This document shows, one piece after another, positions 30,658-40,398 of a DNA stretch of 64,000 nt. The notes under the pieces were generated by a model. That model ran no database searches and was not told the origin of the DNA. It was given only the letters and a program-made list of their open reading frames with translations. The DNA comes from Rhynchopus sp. YZ270_cl-10. Lineage: Eukaryota; Euglenozoa; Diplonemea; Diplonemida; Diplonemidae. The number at the start of each line of letters is the position of its first letter. The stretch's first letter is position 1. The position numbers and the translations under genes were made by a program. The stretch spans positions 992,001 through 1,056,000 of the forward strand of contig OZ037902.1 in the NCBI GenBank assembly GCA_964035575.1. Reading direction: 5' to 3'.

Positions 30658-31724
30658 CACGCTGAAGACAAGGAGATAAGTTATCACTCACTCTGCGTTT
30701 TATTTATTAATGCGTCAGCCTTTTTTGGCAATTTACACAAAACAAACTCAACAAAACGAAAAACAAAACTTAATTATTGATAAGGAACACCCCCAATTTA
30801 AAGTTAACCCCTTACGGCTCGCTGAATGGTGCCATCCATCTGGTAAGGTTCTGCTCATTTTGGAAAAGCATTTTCTATTTTGGCAGATTTGACCCAGATC
30901 TTTCAGAAGGTGATTTACCTCTAGGAAAGCAAAAAAAGACACCTAAAAAAATAATTCAGCGTGGTTCGTAAGGGACAGATTTGCACGAAATGTGCCGGAA
31001 AACAAAATAAGGCACATGCGACCCCGTGTTCTTGCACACCCCCACTGCCGGTTTGTCCCAGTCATTTGCCTCTCTTCCCTCCCCAGTTCCGCTGCCAATA
31101 AACAGACGGCCCCTCTTTCTCCTGCATTCCTTCCTTCCCTCCCTCTCCTCCCTCATTCAATTAGTGAACATAGTGTGTATTTTTTTTTCTTCCCATATCC
31201 TCCCCCACCAATGCCATTTCCTTGGCAGCCAGGCACTGACACTCCGGGGGGTTCGATAACCCGCGGAGTGTCAGTGCCTGCGTCCCAGAGGCGTTTTGCA
31301 CTATCAACTTCACTTTTTCCTTCACGCGAACCCGCGCCCCTTATACGTGGTTTAGGTTCATCTTACAAACTTTTCTCATTTAGCAATAGCTCTTGTCGCC
31401 GACAGTTCCGCACCATTTATCCGCCGCATATCTTCTGCCTCAAGCCTCTCCAGGGAGCACAAAAACGTCTGGTTTTTTGCCCCACCAGAGAAAACCGCCT
31501 TCAGCCTGGACCGCAACTTTTTTTGAGCAACCCTTCAATTTATTCTCCACACCGCGCGAACATTTCATCCTCTTCCATTAACCCCTTATCTCTCAGTTTC
31601 ACATTATTTTTAAAATACAGCACACTTTTGTTCATCTACCCCTCTCTCTCTCTCTCTGTGGGTTCATTGTATACCACGATTTAGTGATCATCTGGTTTTT
31701 GCGTAACTGTTTGGTTCTTCGATA
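30658..31724. other. Spacer upstream of the TPR-like gene
   Basis: Non-coding. It contains a family-C element with a long hairpin (31231-31320). A CT repeat at about 31641-31657 is followed by an AG near 31683, a candidate trans-splice acceptor for the gene at 31725. Confidence 0.55.
31231..31320 (+). repeat. Dispersed element C with 16-bp hairpin
   Basis: AGGCACTGACACTCCG pairs perfectly with CGGAGTGTCAGTGCCT. Inside, GGGTT pairs with AACCC around CGAT, giving a 49-base hairpin (31231-31279) whose tip resembles a tRNA T-arm. It continues with GCGTCCCAGAGGCG, TTTTGCACTATCAACTTCAC and a T/C tail. Related copies lie at 10961, 52991, 53675, 54451 and 61014. Confidence 0.8.
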
Positions 31725-33023
31725 ATGGATGAGGACCGCGCAGTGTTGCGATCCGCGTCGAAGAAGAGACGGCATTTTGAACAGCTCATGGAATGCAAAA
31801 AGCGGGATGTGAACCGACGTCTTGGACGCCTTGCACAGCTTCATGCACAGCGCTCTGAATGCCGCGATCCACAGACGAGATCCGCCCTCCACGAACGTCT
31901 CCGAGCTGAAGGCACTGCCTACCAAGCGGTCATCGAACAATGGCAAATGCTCGAAGGCCACATGCAGACAAACGTCACCTACACTGCAACCGAACTGCGT
32001 TTATTACGAGGATCTCACGCAGCCAAGGTGACCTGCCTGCACAACCCACAGCAACACTCCGCGCAGGCAAAGCTCTTAAGGGATCTCTACAGCCAACATC
32101 GGCGCCTTCTCTTGAAACGGCAAAGTACTAAGGCGGCACCCGATCCAGCAGTGCTCCGATCTCTATTAGAATCGGGGGATCCTGCGGAAAGGATATCTCG
32201 GTGGAATCACGATGCGATGACTCTCGTCGCAAACAACAAAACATCTAAAGCGTTGCTCCTCCTCCGCAAAGCTGAGACCTGCACGGAAGAAGGGTTCTCC
32301 TCTCTCGATGAAACACAACGTATCACACTACGCGCTTTGACGTACAACAATTATGGCTGCGCTTTTGGACGTCTTGGAGACTCTGATCGGTCAATTTTGT
32401 GTTTTGAAATTTCAATGACGCTAGACGACAGCCTCGGCTGCGGACCTGCTGCAAGCACTTTAGTTAATTTTGGCGCTGCACTTCATGCTGCAGGCGATCC
32501 TAAAGCTGCCTTGCTTCCTCTCATTAAGGCAGCGAGGGTACTGGAGAAGGACCTACTGGAGTCGCTTCTGTCAGATGCATCAGCGGACGAAGCCTTGGTA
32601 GATCTATATGCTCGGTGTCTATACAACCTAGGGCGTACAAAGGTGTCCTTAGGCATGGAAGAGTTTGAAGTGTCCGGGCAATACGACCTGGCAGAGGCAA
32701 GAGTAGTGTCGCATGAGTTGTTAGGTGCAGAGCATCCCACCACGATATTGGTCTCAGGTGCATTGCAGGAACGTTTGGCAGGTAGAAGACGAACCAAAGA
32801 TCGGGCAAGAGGAATTGGAGTAGGGGTGGGTGTGGCCGGTGGTGTAGGTGTAGGTGTAGGTGTGGGTGTAGGTGCAGCGCCAAAGCGAAGGGTAGCCACA
32901 TTGCCACCAGAGGCCCTCAGAGACATTTCCATGTCTGAAAAGGAGGTCGCTGTGGCGAAAATGATGCAACGCGAGAGCCTCCCTCCAGTAGTACAGCGGG
33001 AGGAGATTGATCTAGCTGATTAG
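31725..33023 (+). CDS. TPR-like helical repeat protein, function unknown
   Basis: A 432-residue soluble protein. Residues 1-140 are highly charged helix. Residues about 155-345 contain paired helices with Ala/Leu spacing typical of tetratricopeptide-like repeats, for example ALTYNNYGCAFGRLGDSDRSI and ASTLVNFGAALHAAGDPKAAL, which give the usual G..A / N.G pattern. A low-complexity Gly-Val run (about residues 365-385) is coded by a GTGTAG-type repeat. A short acidic tail ends EEIDLAD. No intron is seen. TPR folds bind other proteins; the partner is unknown. The CDS ends about 330 bp before the first giant secreted-protein gene. Confidence 0.75.
   Translation: MDEDRAVLRSASKKRRHFEQLMECKKRDVNRRLGRLAQLHAQRSECRDPQTRSALHERLRAEGTAYQAVIEQWQMLEGHMQTNVTYTATELRLLRGSHAAKVTCLHNPQQHSAQAKLLRDLYSQHRRLLLKRQSTKAAPDPAVLRSLLESGDPAERISRWNHDAMTLVANNKTSKALLLLRKAETCTEEGFSSLDETQRITLRALTYNNYGCAFGRLGDSDRSILCFEISMTLDDSLGCGPAASTLVNFGAALHAAGDPKAALLPLIKAARVLEKDLLESLLSDASADEALVDLYARCLYNLGRTKVSLGMEEFEVSGQYDLAEARVVSHELLGAEHPTTILVSGALQERLAGRRRTKDRARGIGVGVGVAGGVGVGVGVGVGAAPKRRVATLPPEALRDISMSEKEVAVAKMMQRESLPPVVQREEIDLAD
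32818..32879 (+). repeat. GGTGTAGGTGTA microsatellite in coding sequence
   Basis: Six-base repeats of GTAGGT/GTGGGT type keep the frame and encode alternating Gly and Val. Length change in multiples of six would be tolerated by the reading frame. Confidence 0.75.
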
Positions 33024-33065
33024 AGGTGGGGGTGGTGGGGGGGGGGTTGGGGTAAGTGTGTTTTT

Positions 33066-33215
33066 TTCTTATAACGCTAGCTGCCTCGGTTTTCCCATGC
33101 CGCCAAAGAAAAAGAAAAGAGGAGGGGGGAAAAGAGCAGTAGTTTTGTCTGAAATTTGGTCCCCCCACCCTCGTTGTGACATAACTGGTGCTGGGCTGCC
33201 TCAATCTTTGTAGTT
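33066..33215 (+). repeat. Upstream block U, unoccupied copy
   Basis: This block (TTCTTATAACGCTAG, CCTCGGTTTTCCC, an A/G-rich stretch, TTTGTCTG, a short C-run, CACCCTCGTTGTGACA and GGGCTGCCTCAATCTTTG) precedes giant gene 1. It matches 47163-47341 plus 48604-48656. The C-run here (33161-33166) is six bases long and marks where the large palindrome is inserted in the other copy, so this is the empty site. Confidence 0.75.
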
Positions 33216-33355
33216 GCAGAGGTCCCACCCAGTAGCACCACAACCACAAACACCACCCCTGCAACAGATAACCATACAAAAACCCTGTACCCCCCCGCCC
33301 AAGGAAGACATCGAGTGCTCTCAGGAAAGCGAGTTCCCCTCTGACCTTGTCTGCG

Positions 33356-36300
33356 ATGCGTGTGACACTGCTGTGTGTGGCGGTGGCCCTCCTCGCACGG
33401 GGTGCTGATGCCAGCCTGGACCTGACGCACTGCACTGGGGAGACATGCGACGTGGGTGAGGCACTGCCTGATCCGCTCCCGGAATTCGGGTTCAGTGTGA
33501 CGGGAACGATTGCGGTGAATGCGACAGCACTGTGCGCGTCTGGGAACGGCGGGGAGGTGGCGCTTGCACTGTACGTGGCAGGGGAGACGTACTCCGGCAC
33601 AGCGGCGCTGTGGCAGCAGGACGGGTGTGGTGCAGACGGCGTGACGCCTGTGTGGACGGTGTCTGCGTCGCTTGACCTGGACATTGTGGTGAACGGGATC
33701 ACTCTTGAGGGCGTGTCGATTGAGGCTGTGCACGAGACTGCCTGGGCCGGCACTGTGTCGGGGACTGCGTCAAGCCTCTTTGGCGGTGCCGGTGCGGAAG
33801 GTGCGGTGCTGCTGGCAGCAGACTTCTCAGCAGAGACAGGCCTGACAGCGCTGCGTGGGGACGTGACGCTCGTGGGGGACGGGGTGTCCTTCTCAGGGAC
33901 GGTGGCAACAGACGGGACAACGAGCACCGGAGACGGGGCGCTGCTGGTGGGCGGGTCTGTGGCGGCGCAGGCGTCGTTCACGTACACCCACACAAAAAAG
34001 GCGTTTGCTGTGCTTGGGTCTGTGGAGGGGGCGCTGGAGGTTGGGACGGTGACACTGTCGTCTGCAGGAGTGACGCTGGCGAAGGCGGACGGTGGGGCGT
34101 GGAGCGGGAGCGTGAGTGGGACTGCAGCGCTGTTCGGGGGGACTGCGGCAGCGTCGATGGCGTTTGCGGATGGGAAGCTTGCGGCGCTAGCAGTGTCGAC
34201 GACGTTCGTGACAGGAAACGGGCTGCTGAGCGGGTCGCTGGCGTTTGACTACGTGCGGGCGGACACGTGCGCGACATCGACAGGAACGTTTGGCGGTGTG
34301 CTGAAGATGTCTGGGGCGAACGAGCTTGCCTTTGACGGGACTGTGGCGTTTGACGGCTGCACCGGTGTTGTGTCTGTGGCGGCCTCTGTGGACGGGGAGT
34401 GGGCTGCACCCGGTGGTGTGTCGGTGGCGGGGGTGGCGGTGCAGGGAACGAGCAGCGGGTTTGCGGACGGGGGTGCGAGCACGGCGCTGTCTGCGCAGAC
34501 GTGGGTTGGGTCTGTGTCTGGGACGACTGGGGGTGCGGACGTGGCTGTGGCGTTTGACGTGTCGTTTGACACAAGCAGCGACGCGTCGAGTGTGGAGGCG
34601 ATGCTGTCGTACGCAGACGACAACGTGATTGTGCAGGTGATGGTGAACTCGGACTGCAGCGGGTCTGGGCTGGTGCAGGTGCAGAACCTGCCTTCCGGTG
34701 TGCCTGCGCTCGAGGTGGCTGTGGAGTACACACGCGAGGGCTGTGGTGGGGCGAGCAAGGCGTGGATGCTGGAGGGGTCGCTTGGGGACGCGCTGCTGAT
34801 CGACTTCTCGGGGAAGACGCTGTCGCTTGCGCCTGCTTCGGTGCGTGTGGTGTCGAACGAGGCTGGGGCACTGCACGTGGAGATTGTGGCGGGGCTTGCG
34901 CCGTTTGAGGTTGTGGCTGCGTTCGGGGCTGGCGACGCGGGTGAGGTGTTCACGCTGACAGCACGCACGATGGAGGGTGCTGTTGCGACACCGGGGGCGT
35001 TCCTGGCGGCCATGTCTGGCGGTGTGGGAAGTGTGTTCGGGAGTGGCGCAGGGGCAGCGTTCTCGTCGCTCTTCTCGGGGATGAACGAGCTGACGCTGAC
35101 GGACCTGCTTGTGGTGTTTGACTTCGTGGCGCCGTCGATTTCGCTGACTGCGACAGGGACGCTGTTTGGGGCAGGCTTTGACGTGCTGGTTGTGGTGGAG
35201 AAGGCGGGTGCCGCATGGAAGTACGCACTGGCACTGACAACAACGGGGCTGTCGGACCTGTCGTTCCCCGGCCTGGCCGGGTCCGTTGTGGAGACACTTG
35301 CGCCCGAGATGCTGATGGTGTCGGTGGCAAGCGCAGCAACGTCGTTTGCAGGAAAGGACGTGCCGAAGGGGTTCAGCCTGGCAGCGAAGATCCCGCTGGA
35401 CGGTGCTGTGATGGAGGGGATTGCAGCCGTGGCACCGCCGTCGCTGAACGACCAGACTGCAGACGCATCAGGGGCGGACGGCGGGGTGACGATTGTGGCG
35501 TCGCTGTCAAGCGCGACGGAGATGCGCCTGGCCCTGGTGCTTGCCGGCGGGGTGGAGCTGGGGTCGCCGGATGTGATCCTGCGTGAGGTGTCGCTGTTGC
35601 TGGTGGTGAAGGCTGTGGGCGCACCCGAGTTTGGGTTCCAGGTGGTGATTGACGTGGCGATGGACGACCGTGTGCTGAGTGCGTCTGCGGCGCTTCTTGT
35701 GGATGTGGCAGGGCTCTCGCTTGCGGTGGCGTTTGACAGCAACGAGCCGTGGAACAAGCCCTTCGGGATGAACGGTGTGGCGATCCTCTTCCCTCTGGGT
35801 CTGTCCATCGGCATCACGCCTGCAGGTATTCTGAGCGAGTTTGCGCTGACGGGCGGTGTGCAGCTGAGTGCGGCCCAAGGGTACGTGACGCTGAGTGTGA
35901 GTCTTTCGGAGCCGACGAAGAACGCGTTCCAGGCGGAGGTGACGGACCTGGATGTGCAGGACGTGCTGGTGGGTCTGCTGGACTGCACGAGGTGCACAAA
36001 GGGTGTCGGGGGCGTGCTGACGGACATGTCTGTGGACCACTTCAAGGGGTCCTTCAACGCCGACCCTGTGAACGCTGTGAGCATCACCTTTGCGGATGTG
36101 TCTGTCGAGATCCCTGCGGGTGTGTCGATTGAGCTGACGAACCTGGACCTGTGGGGTGTGCTGAAGGTGAAGCATGCGTCCTTTGCTCTGAACGCGGAGG
36201 GGATGTCTGCTGCGTTTGAGGCGGAGGTGCTGGAGTGGGGTCCGCTGTCGATCACGGCGGCGACGAGCAACAAGCGTGGGCCGCAGTTTGCGATGGTGCT

Positions 36301-38194
36301 GCAGGAGTCGGAGCAGTCGCTGCTGATTGACGGGAAGGCGAGTGTGTTTGGGCAGTCTGTGTCGCTGTACCTGCAGATGAGCGACAGTGCTGTGGAGGGC
36401 CACTTTGCGCTGTCGCTTGGGAGCCTGAAGGCAGCAGTGACGATGAGCAGCAACGGGCGTCCTGGGGAGGTTGGGTTCTCGAACAGCGTGCGTGCGGAGC
36501 TGGAGGCGGATCTGATTGGCGACCTTGTGCGTGGTGCAACGTCGTACCTGCTGGGACTGGCAGACGATGCGGAGAAGGAGCTGAGGGACGCGAAGAAGGC
36601 TGTGGAGTCTGCAGAGAAGGCGTGGGACAGAGCGATAGAAGAGCTGAAGCAGGTGAAGAAGGATGTTGCGGCAGACATCAAGGATGCGGAGGAGGGGGTG
36701 TCGCGTGCAAAGAAGGAGGTCGACAAGTTTGATTGTGGTAATATTTTTCTGATCTCGGACGCGTGTGAGGCTGGGAAGAGCCTTGTGAAAGGGACACTCT
36801 CTGTAGCACAGGCGACCCTCAGAGGTGTGCGCAAGGCAGCGACCGCACTCATCTCGCTTGCAGAGGACATTGTCGAGGAGTCGAAGATCCTGCTTGACTT
36901 TGCGGGGGAGGTGCTCAGCTGGGCAGAGGGCGCCGTCGGTGTGTTTGCCGACATCGTGGACGCCATCGGAAGTGCGCTGGAGAACATGCTTGTGGTGCAC
37001 AGCATGGTGTTCACGAGCGACCTGAGCAACTCGGACGTGGCGGTGTCCTACAAGGCTGACGTGACCATCTTTGGGACACGCCACCGCAACCTCGGCTTTT
37101 CGCTGCGCATCAACTTCCAGGACATTGTCAACTTCCTGATGCAGCAGCTGTCCTTTGCCTTCCACGCCGACTTTGACGGTGACCTGGTGAACGAGAAGCC
37201 TGGCGCACCGACAGCTGTTGGGAGCACGCCGAACACGATTGCGGGGCAGGTGGGGCTGGTGCTCGATGCGTCGTACGAGGCATACATCCTGACCGAGTAT
37301 GAGATCCCTGCAGAGGAGCGTGCGTGCAAGGTTGCGCTTGCGGGGTGTGCTGCACTCACAACGACGAGCGGGAACAGCTTCATGGCGGCAATCATGAAGG
37401 TGAGGAAGGCCGTGTGCTTTGCGGCGATGAATGCGCGTTGTGAGGAGAGCAAGGATGGGCTTGCACGCGACCTGTGGGTGCAGGAGTCGCTCACCAGCTC
37501 CGGCCAGCGTGGTGTGTCCACCCGTCTGCGTGGGCTGGCTGCCAAGATCATTAAGACGAAGGAGGCTGAGGTGGCCTGCAAGAAGAACCAGAAGGTGCTT
37601 GCCAAGCTGACGTCGAAGTTTTCGAGCTTCTTCAAGTTCACGATTTGCTCTCCGAGCTTACTGCGGAAGATGCGCAACTCTCTGCTGGACACACTTGAGA
37701 GCGAGTCGAAGGCGATTCTCACACACATGATGGCCTCAGCAAAGAACGCCACTTCCTACGCTGACAAACACGCGTCTGCGAAGGCGAGCTACAGAACGAT
37801 GATGGCGTCGTGCAAGAAAACGAAGTCCGTTTCCGCGTGTATTCAGGCGACTATGATGAAGTTATCGATTGTTGTGCACGCTAGGCTGAAGGCGACGTCT
37901 GCTGCGCAACATGAGGCCGTCGACGCGCCTCTGTTCGACGCACTCGCCCAGGCCAGCAGCAGCTCTGCCGCAGGTGAGGTGCTCTTTGTCGAAACCATGA
38001 AGGGTGTTGTGACGACGTGGTACACACAGCTCCAGACCACAATCGCTGCCCTCGTGAAGGCGTCCACAGGGTCAAAGTGCAACTCGGTCGTCGGCAAGGT
38101 TTCCTGCGCAATCGCTGCCGCACAGGCTAACCTCCACAAAGCAACCCTCGCAGGGCTTAAACCATACTACACCCTCCTTCTCCCCTACTTCTGA
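33356..38194 (+). CDS. Giant secreted protein of unknown function, copy 1
   Basis: A 1,612-residue uninterrupted frame. The ATG at 33356 opens a clean signal peptide (MRVTLLCVAVALLARGADA). Residues 20 to about 1060 are Gly/Val/Ala/Ser-rich and look all-beta, with few Cys. A motif like WSGSVSGT recurs near residues 128, 247 and 381, so the region contains internal repeats of about 120-135 residues. Residues about 1075-1130 form a charged coiled coil (EKELRDAKKAVESAEKAW). The C-terminal 450 residues are helical with paired Cys. There is no C-terminal membrane anchor, so it is probably secreted or held at the surface by other means. I recognise no known domain. It is about 99% identical to the second copy over the first two thirds. 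Confidence 0.85.
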   Translation: MRVTLLCVAVALLARGADASLDLTHCTGETCDVGEALPDPLPEFGFSVTGTIAVNATALCASGNGGEVALALYVAGETYSGTAALWQQDGCGADGVTPVWTVSASLDLDIVVNGITLEGVSIEAVHETAWAGTVSGTASSLFGGAGAEGAVLLAADFSAETGLTALRGDVTLVGDGVSFSGTVATDGTTSTGDGALLVGGSVAAQASFTYTHTKKAFAVLGSVEGALEVGTVTLSSAGVTLAKADGGAWSGSVSGTAALFGGTAAASMAFADGKLAALAVSTTFVTGNGLLSGSLAFDYVRADTCATSTGTFGGVLKMSGANELAFDGTVAFDGCTGVVSVAASVDGEWAAPGGVSVAGVAVQGTSSGFADGGASTALSAQTWVGSVSGTTGGADVAVAFDVSFDTSSDASSVEAMLSYADDNVIVQVMVNSDCSGSGLVQVQNLPSGVPALEVAVEYTREGCGGASKAWMLEGSLGDALLIDFSGKTLSLAPASVRVVSNEAGALHVEIVAGLAPFEVVAAFGAGDAGEVFTLTARTMEGAVATPGAFLAAMSGGVGSVFGSGAGAAFSSLFSGMNELTLTDLLVVFDFVAPSISLTATGTLFGAGFDVLVVVEKAGAAWKYALALTTTGLSDLSFPGLAGSVVETLAPEMLMVSVASAATSFAGKDVPKGFSLAAKIPLDGAVMEGIAAVAPPSLNDQTADASGADGGVTIVASLSSATEMRLALVLAGGVELGSPDVILREVSLLLVVKAVGAPEFGFQVVIDVAMDDRVLSASAALLVDVAGLSLAVAFDSNEPWNKPFGMNGVAILFPLGLSIGITPAGILSEFALTGGVQLSAAQGYVTLSVSLSEPTKNAFQAEVTDLDVQDVLVGLLDCTRCTKGVGGVLTDMSVDHFKGSFNADPVNAVSITFADVSVEIPAGVSIELTNLDLWGVLKVKHASFALNAEGMSAAFEAEVLEWGPLSITAATSNKRGPQFAMVLQESEQSLLIDGKASVFGQSVSLYLQMSDSAVEGHFALSLGSLKAAVTMSSNGRPGEVGFSNSVRAELEADLIGDLVRGATSYLLGLADDAEKELRDAKKAVESAEKAWDRAIEELKQVKKDVAADIKDAEEGVSRAKKEVDKFDCGNIFLISDACEAGKSLVKGTLSVAQATLRGVRKAATALISLAEDIVEESKILLDFAGEVLSWAEGAVGVFADIVDAIGSALENMLVVHSMVFTSDLSNSDVAVSYKADVTIFGTRHRNLGFSLRINFQDIVNFLMQQLSFAFHADFDGDLVNEKPGAPTAVGSTPNTIAGQVGLVLDASYEAYILTEYEIPAEERACKVALAGCAALTTTSGNSFMAAIMKVRKAVCFAAMNARCEESKDGLARDLWVQESLTSSGQRGVSTRLRGLAAKIIKTKEAEVACKKNQKVLAKLTSKFSSFFKFTICSPSLLRKMRNSLLDTLESESKAILTHMMASAKNATSYADKHASAKASYRTMMASCKKTKSVSACIQATMMKLSIVVHARLKATSAAQHEAVDAPLFDALAQASSSSAAGEVLFVETMKGVVTTWYTQLQTTIAALVKASTGSKCNSVVGKVSCAIAAAQANLHKATLAGLKPYYTLLLPYF

Positions 38195-38297
38195 TTCCAT
38201 TTCATAAAGTATTGAGGTGCATCTGTATCTGCATCTGAACGGCCTCCACCCGGAGAAGCTGGGACGTGTTTTACTCTTTCACTCAATGGTGACTGAT

Positions 38298-38396
38298 GGT
38301 GACTAAGCACGAGAAGCTTAGGACATCCATCTTACCACTCATTCCACCTTTTTTGATGTCTGTGCACGAGAAGCACATCACATCTTTTTATACCCT
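38298..38396 (+). repeat. Dispersed elements A and D after giant gene 1
   Basis: GGTGACTAAGC-ACGAGAA-GCTTAGGACATCC (family A) is followed by GATGTCTGTGC-ACGAGAA-GCACATCACATC (family D). Both form stems around nearly the same loop, and both recur after giant gene 2. Confidence 0.75.
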
Positions 38397-38882
38397 TTTT
38401 TTTCACGTTTTGTTTTGTTTTGTTATAGATTCTACCATCGCATTATACTGCGTCTCAACAATACATACAACACCTGCTTTGGTGCATATGTGTTATCACA
38501 CACTTTGTCCTTTCACCACCACCACCTCTCCCCCCTGTATCGTCGTTTACCTCACTCTCTCAATCAAAGTTGTTCAACAGCTTTGATGCGTGGGAGGGTC
38601 AGTGATAAAAAGTATTACCAAAAATAGCGACATTTTTATTTTTCGTTTCTCTGCCACTTACCCGTTTGGATAAGGTCGCAAGGGGGGGTCGAATGTTTAT
38701 AACACCTTCAGAATTTTTGCTTTTTGATTCAGTCGGTGTGTTTCTCCTCTCCCTGTATGTGGATTTGTTCTTTGGTGAAGACTGAGCGCTTTCTTTTTAT
38801 CTCAGACCCTCCCCCACACACCCTGGTGCATCCGTCCCATGCGTGTTCTCACCCCTTTGTCCTTTTATTACCACACCCCTAG

Positions 38883-39015
38883 TGGTGGCAGTATTGTGAT
38901 GGGAGCCCATTGGAATACGCAAAATACATCGAAATACATCACAATACACGTATTGTGATGGATTTTGATGTATTTTGATGTATTTCAATGGGCTCCCATC
39001 ACAATACTGCCACCA
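38883..39015. mobile_element. Perfect-ended palindromic element, 133 bp
   Basis: TGGTGGCAGTATTGTGATGG at the left end is repeated inverted at the right end. The arms meet at CACAATACACGTATTGTG near the centre, with only a few mismatches (ATACATC repeats). The corresponding place in duplication unit 2 (about 46055) lacks it, so it was gained by unit 1 or lost by unit 2. No coding capacity. Confidence 0.8.
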
Positions 39016-39322
39016 TTACACACCCCCTCCACTCTCGCTCTCTCTTTTCTCTTCCATTCATTCGCCTGCGAGCAACAGCCCCAATCACCTCTGGTGAGAC
39101 TCGCTGTCCTGCAAAAGCCGAATTTGTACGCTCTTTGAGTGGAGAAGAGCCCCATCCCATCCCATCCCATACCCCACATCCACTGCACACACTATGGCAT
39201 TATATTTGACAGGCTTTTCATCATATTTGTGTTTGCTCTCTTTTTGAAGGTGTCTGTGAGGCACATTCAATTTTTAATATTTTCGATTTAAAAAAAACGC
39301 TTCTGGAACGGTAGTTCATTTA

Positions 39323-39372
39323 GATGTGTATGCACGAGAGAGGCATTGTTCATCTTACAACGTTTCTCTTTG
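39323..39372 (+). repeat. Dispersed element D
   Basis: GATGTGTATGC, ACGAGAGAG, GCATTGTTCATC, then TTACAACGTTTC and T. The ends GATG and CATC pair, and TGC pairs with GCA. The copy after giant gene 2 lies at 46220-46272. Confidence 0.7.
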
Positions 39373-39401
39373 TATTGTTTTTTTCAAAACGGTTTTCATT
39401 A

Positions 39402-39459
39402 GGTGACCAAGCACTGTGAGGTTTAGGTTCTTCTGACAAACTTTTCTAAATCTTTACAG
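39402..39459 (+). repeat. Dispersed element A with terminal AG
   Basis: GGTGACCAAGC, ACTGTGAGG, TTTAGGTTCTTC, GACAAACTTTTC and TAAATCTTTACAG. It has a donor-like start and an AG end. The copy in unit 2 is at 46309-46364. Confidence 0.65.
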
Positions 39460-39960
39460 GTATTGCTTGCAAGAGGCAACGGTGGCACCCGAAAAGGAAC
39501 CACTGACGCACTTGCTGCATGTTTGACTTAGGCTCATCTGGACAGCTTTCCCCCCTTCCCAACACTGCCACACGACGCGTCATCGTACAACCCATCAGCA
39601 ACAAGCCGTTTCCTCTTCTGGTTGCGCATGGTGTTTGTATGGCGCACATAATTTTGTATAGATATGTGTGCACAAGAGGCATATTCACAAAGAGATAAGG
39701 CGGATGTGGCTACCGTCCACATGATGAGCGTCTCTCTGATTTCCCCGCTGTTTTTTTCCCCCCACCCTTTTGTTGCTTGTTTTTTCGAATATTCAATAAT
39801 GCATGACTGCAGCAAAGGGTGCTCGTGCTCCCTTCTTGCCGTTCTCCCCATCTTTCCCTTTCTCTTCTCCCCACCTTTTTCACCTTTAGCATCCTTATCA
39901 CCCTTGCTGTCTGATGTGGTATGCACGGTGAGGGCATCTTCATCGTTTCGACTTTTCTGG

Positions 39961-40020
39961 GTACACTGTCACAAGAGGGCTTTGTATTTCAAGTCAACTT
40001 TCTTTTCTTTCTTTTTGCAG
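39961..40020 (+). repeat. Dispersed element B, short form, 60 nt with GT...AG ends
   Basis: It starts GTACACTGTC, loop ACAAGAG, GGCTTTGTATTTC, then AAGTCAACTTTC and a T/C tract ending TTTTTGCAG. GTACA pairs with TGTAT and GTC with GGC. In outline it is a complete mini-intron. Confidence 0.75.
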
Positions 40021-40355
40021 GGTCTAAAAACAGTCGGTAAATGTCCTGTCCTTATTTTTTTTTTGGGTGGCATTTTTTTTGAACTGAACCCAACTCTGTG
40101 GTGATTGCCGATGCAGCAAAAAGCCCAGGGTTTCCTCAGTCTCAATTATGTCACTCTGTAATAGGTAAGGTTGTGCCGAGTTGTACACAGTCTACTCACA
40201 ATGTTAGTCAGAAAACCAACGTCTCTTGTTTTCCCCGCAACAGAACTTTATACGGTAGCGGAGCCCCTGATTTGGTGGAAGTGATCACGGTCCTAGCTTG
40301 TTTTTGAAAATAAAACCCAAAATTTCCAAATTAATTAATTCCAATTTTTTTATTC

Positions 40356-40398
40356 CCGTGGGTCAGGACCCAACAACTTGGGTCAGCTTGACCCACGG
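40356..40398. other. Very strong isolated hairpin
   Basis: CCGTGGGTCA pairs with TGACCCACGG and inside it GACCCAA pairs with TTGGGTC around the loop CAAC, giving 17 perfect pairs in 43 bases. It lies in the spacer between the two giant genes. Its role is unknown; a cruciform, an RNA structure or an element remnant are possible. Confidence 0.65.

Larger units (their letters stand above)
33206..39825 (+). repeat. Direct duplication unit 1 around giant secreted-protein gene
   Basis: From about 33206 (GCAGAGGTCCCACCCAGTAG) to about 39825 this segment matches 40652-47090 in order. It includes the leader, the whole coding region and much of the 3' spacer, with its family A and D elements. Unit 1 has an extra palindromic element at 38883-39015. 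Unit 2 has about 400 extra bases near 46562-46960. Confidence 0.85.

Noticed and set aside
31251-31262. Possible tRNA gene because of the GTTCGATAAC T-arm-like loop in element C
   Set aside because: No acceptor, D or anticodon arms surround it. The loop sits at the tip of a long hairpin instead.
34249-37029. 926-codon open frame on the minus strand opposite giant gene 1, repeated at 41710-44490
   Set aside because: It mirrors the strongly biased codons of the + gene. It has no signal or domain, is Ser/Thr/Ala/Pro-rich as expected for a shadow frame, and is duplicated only because the real gene is.
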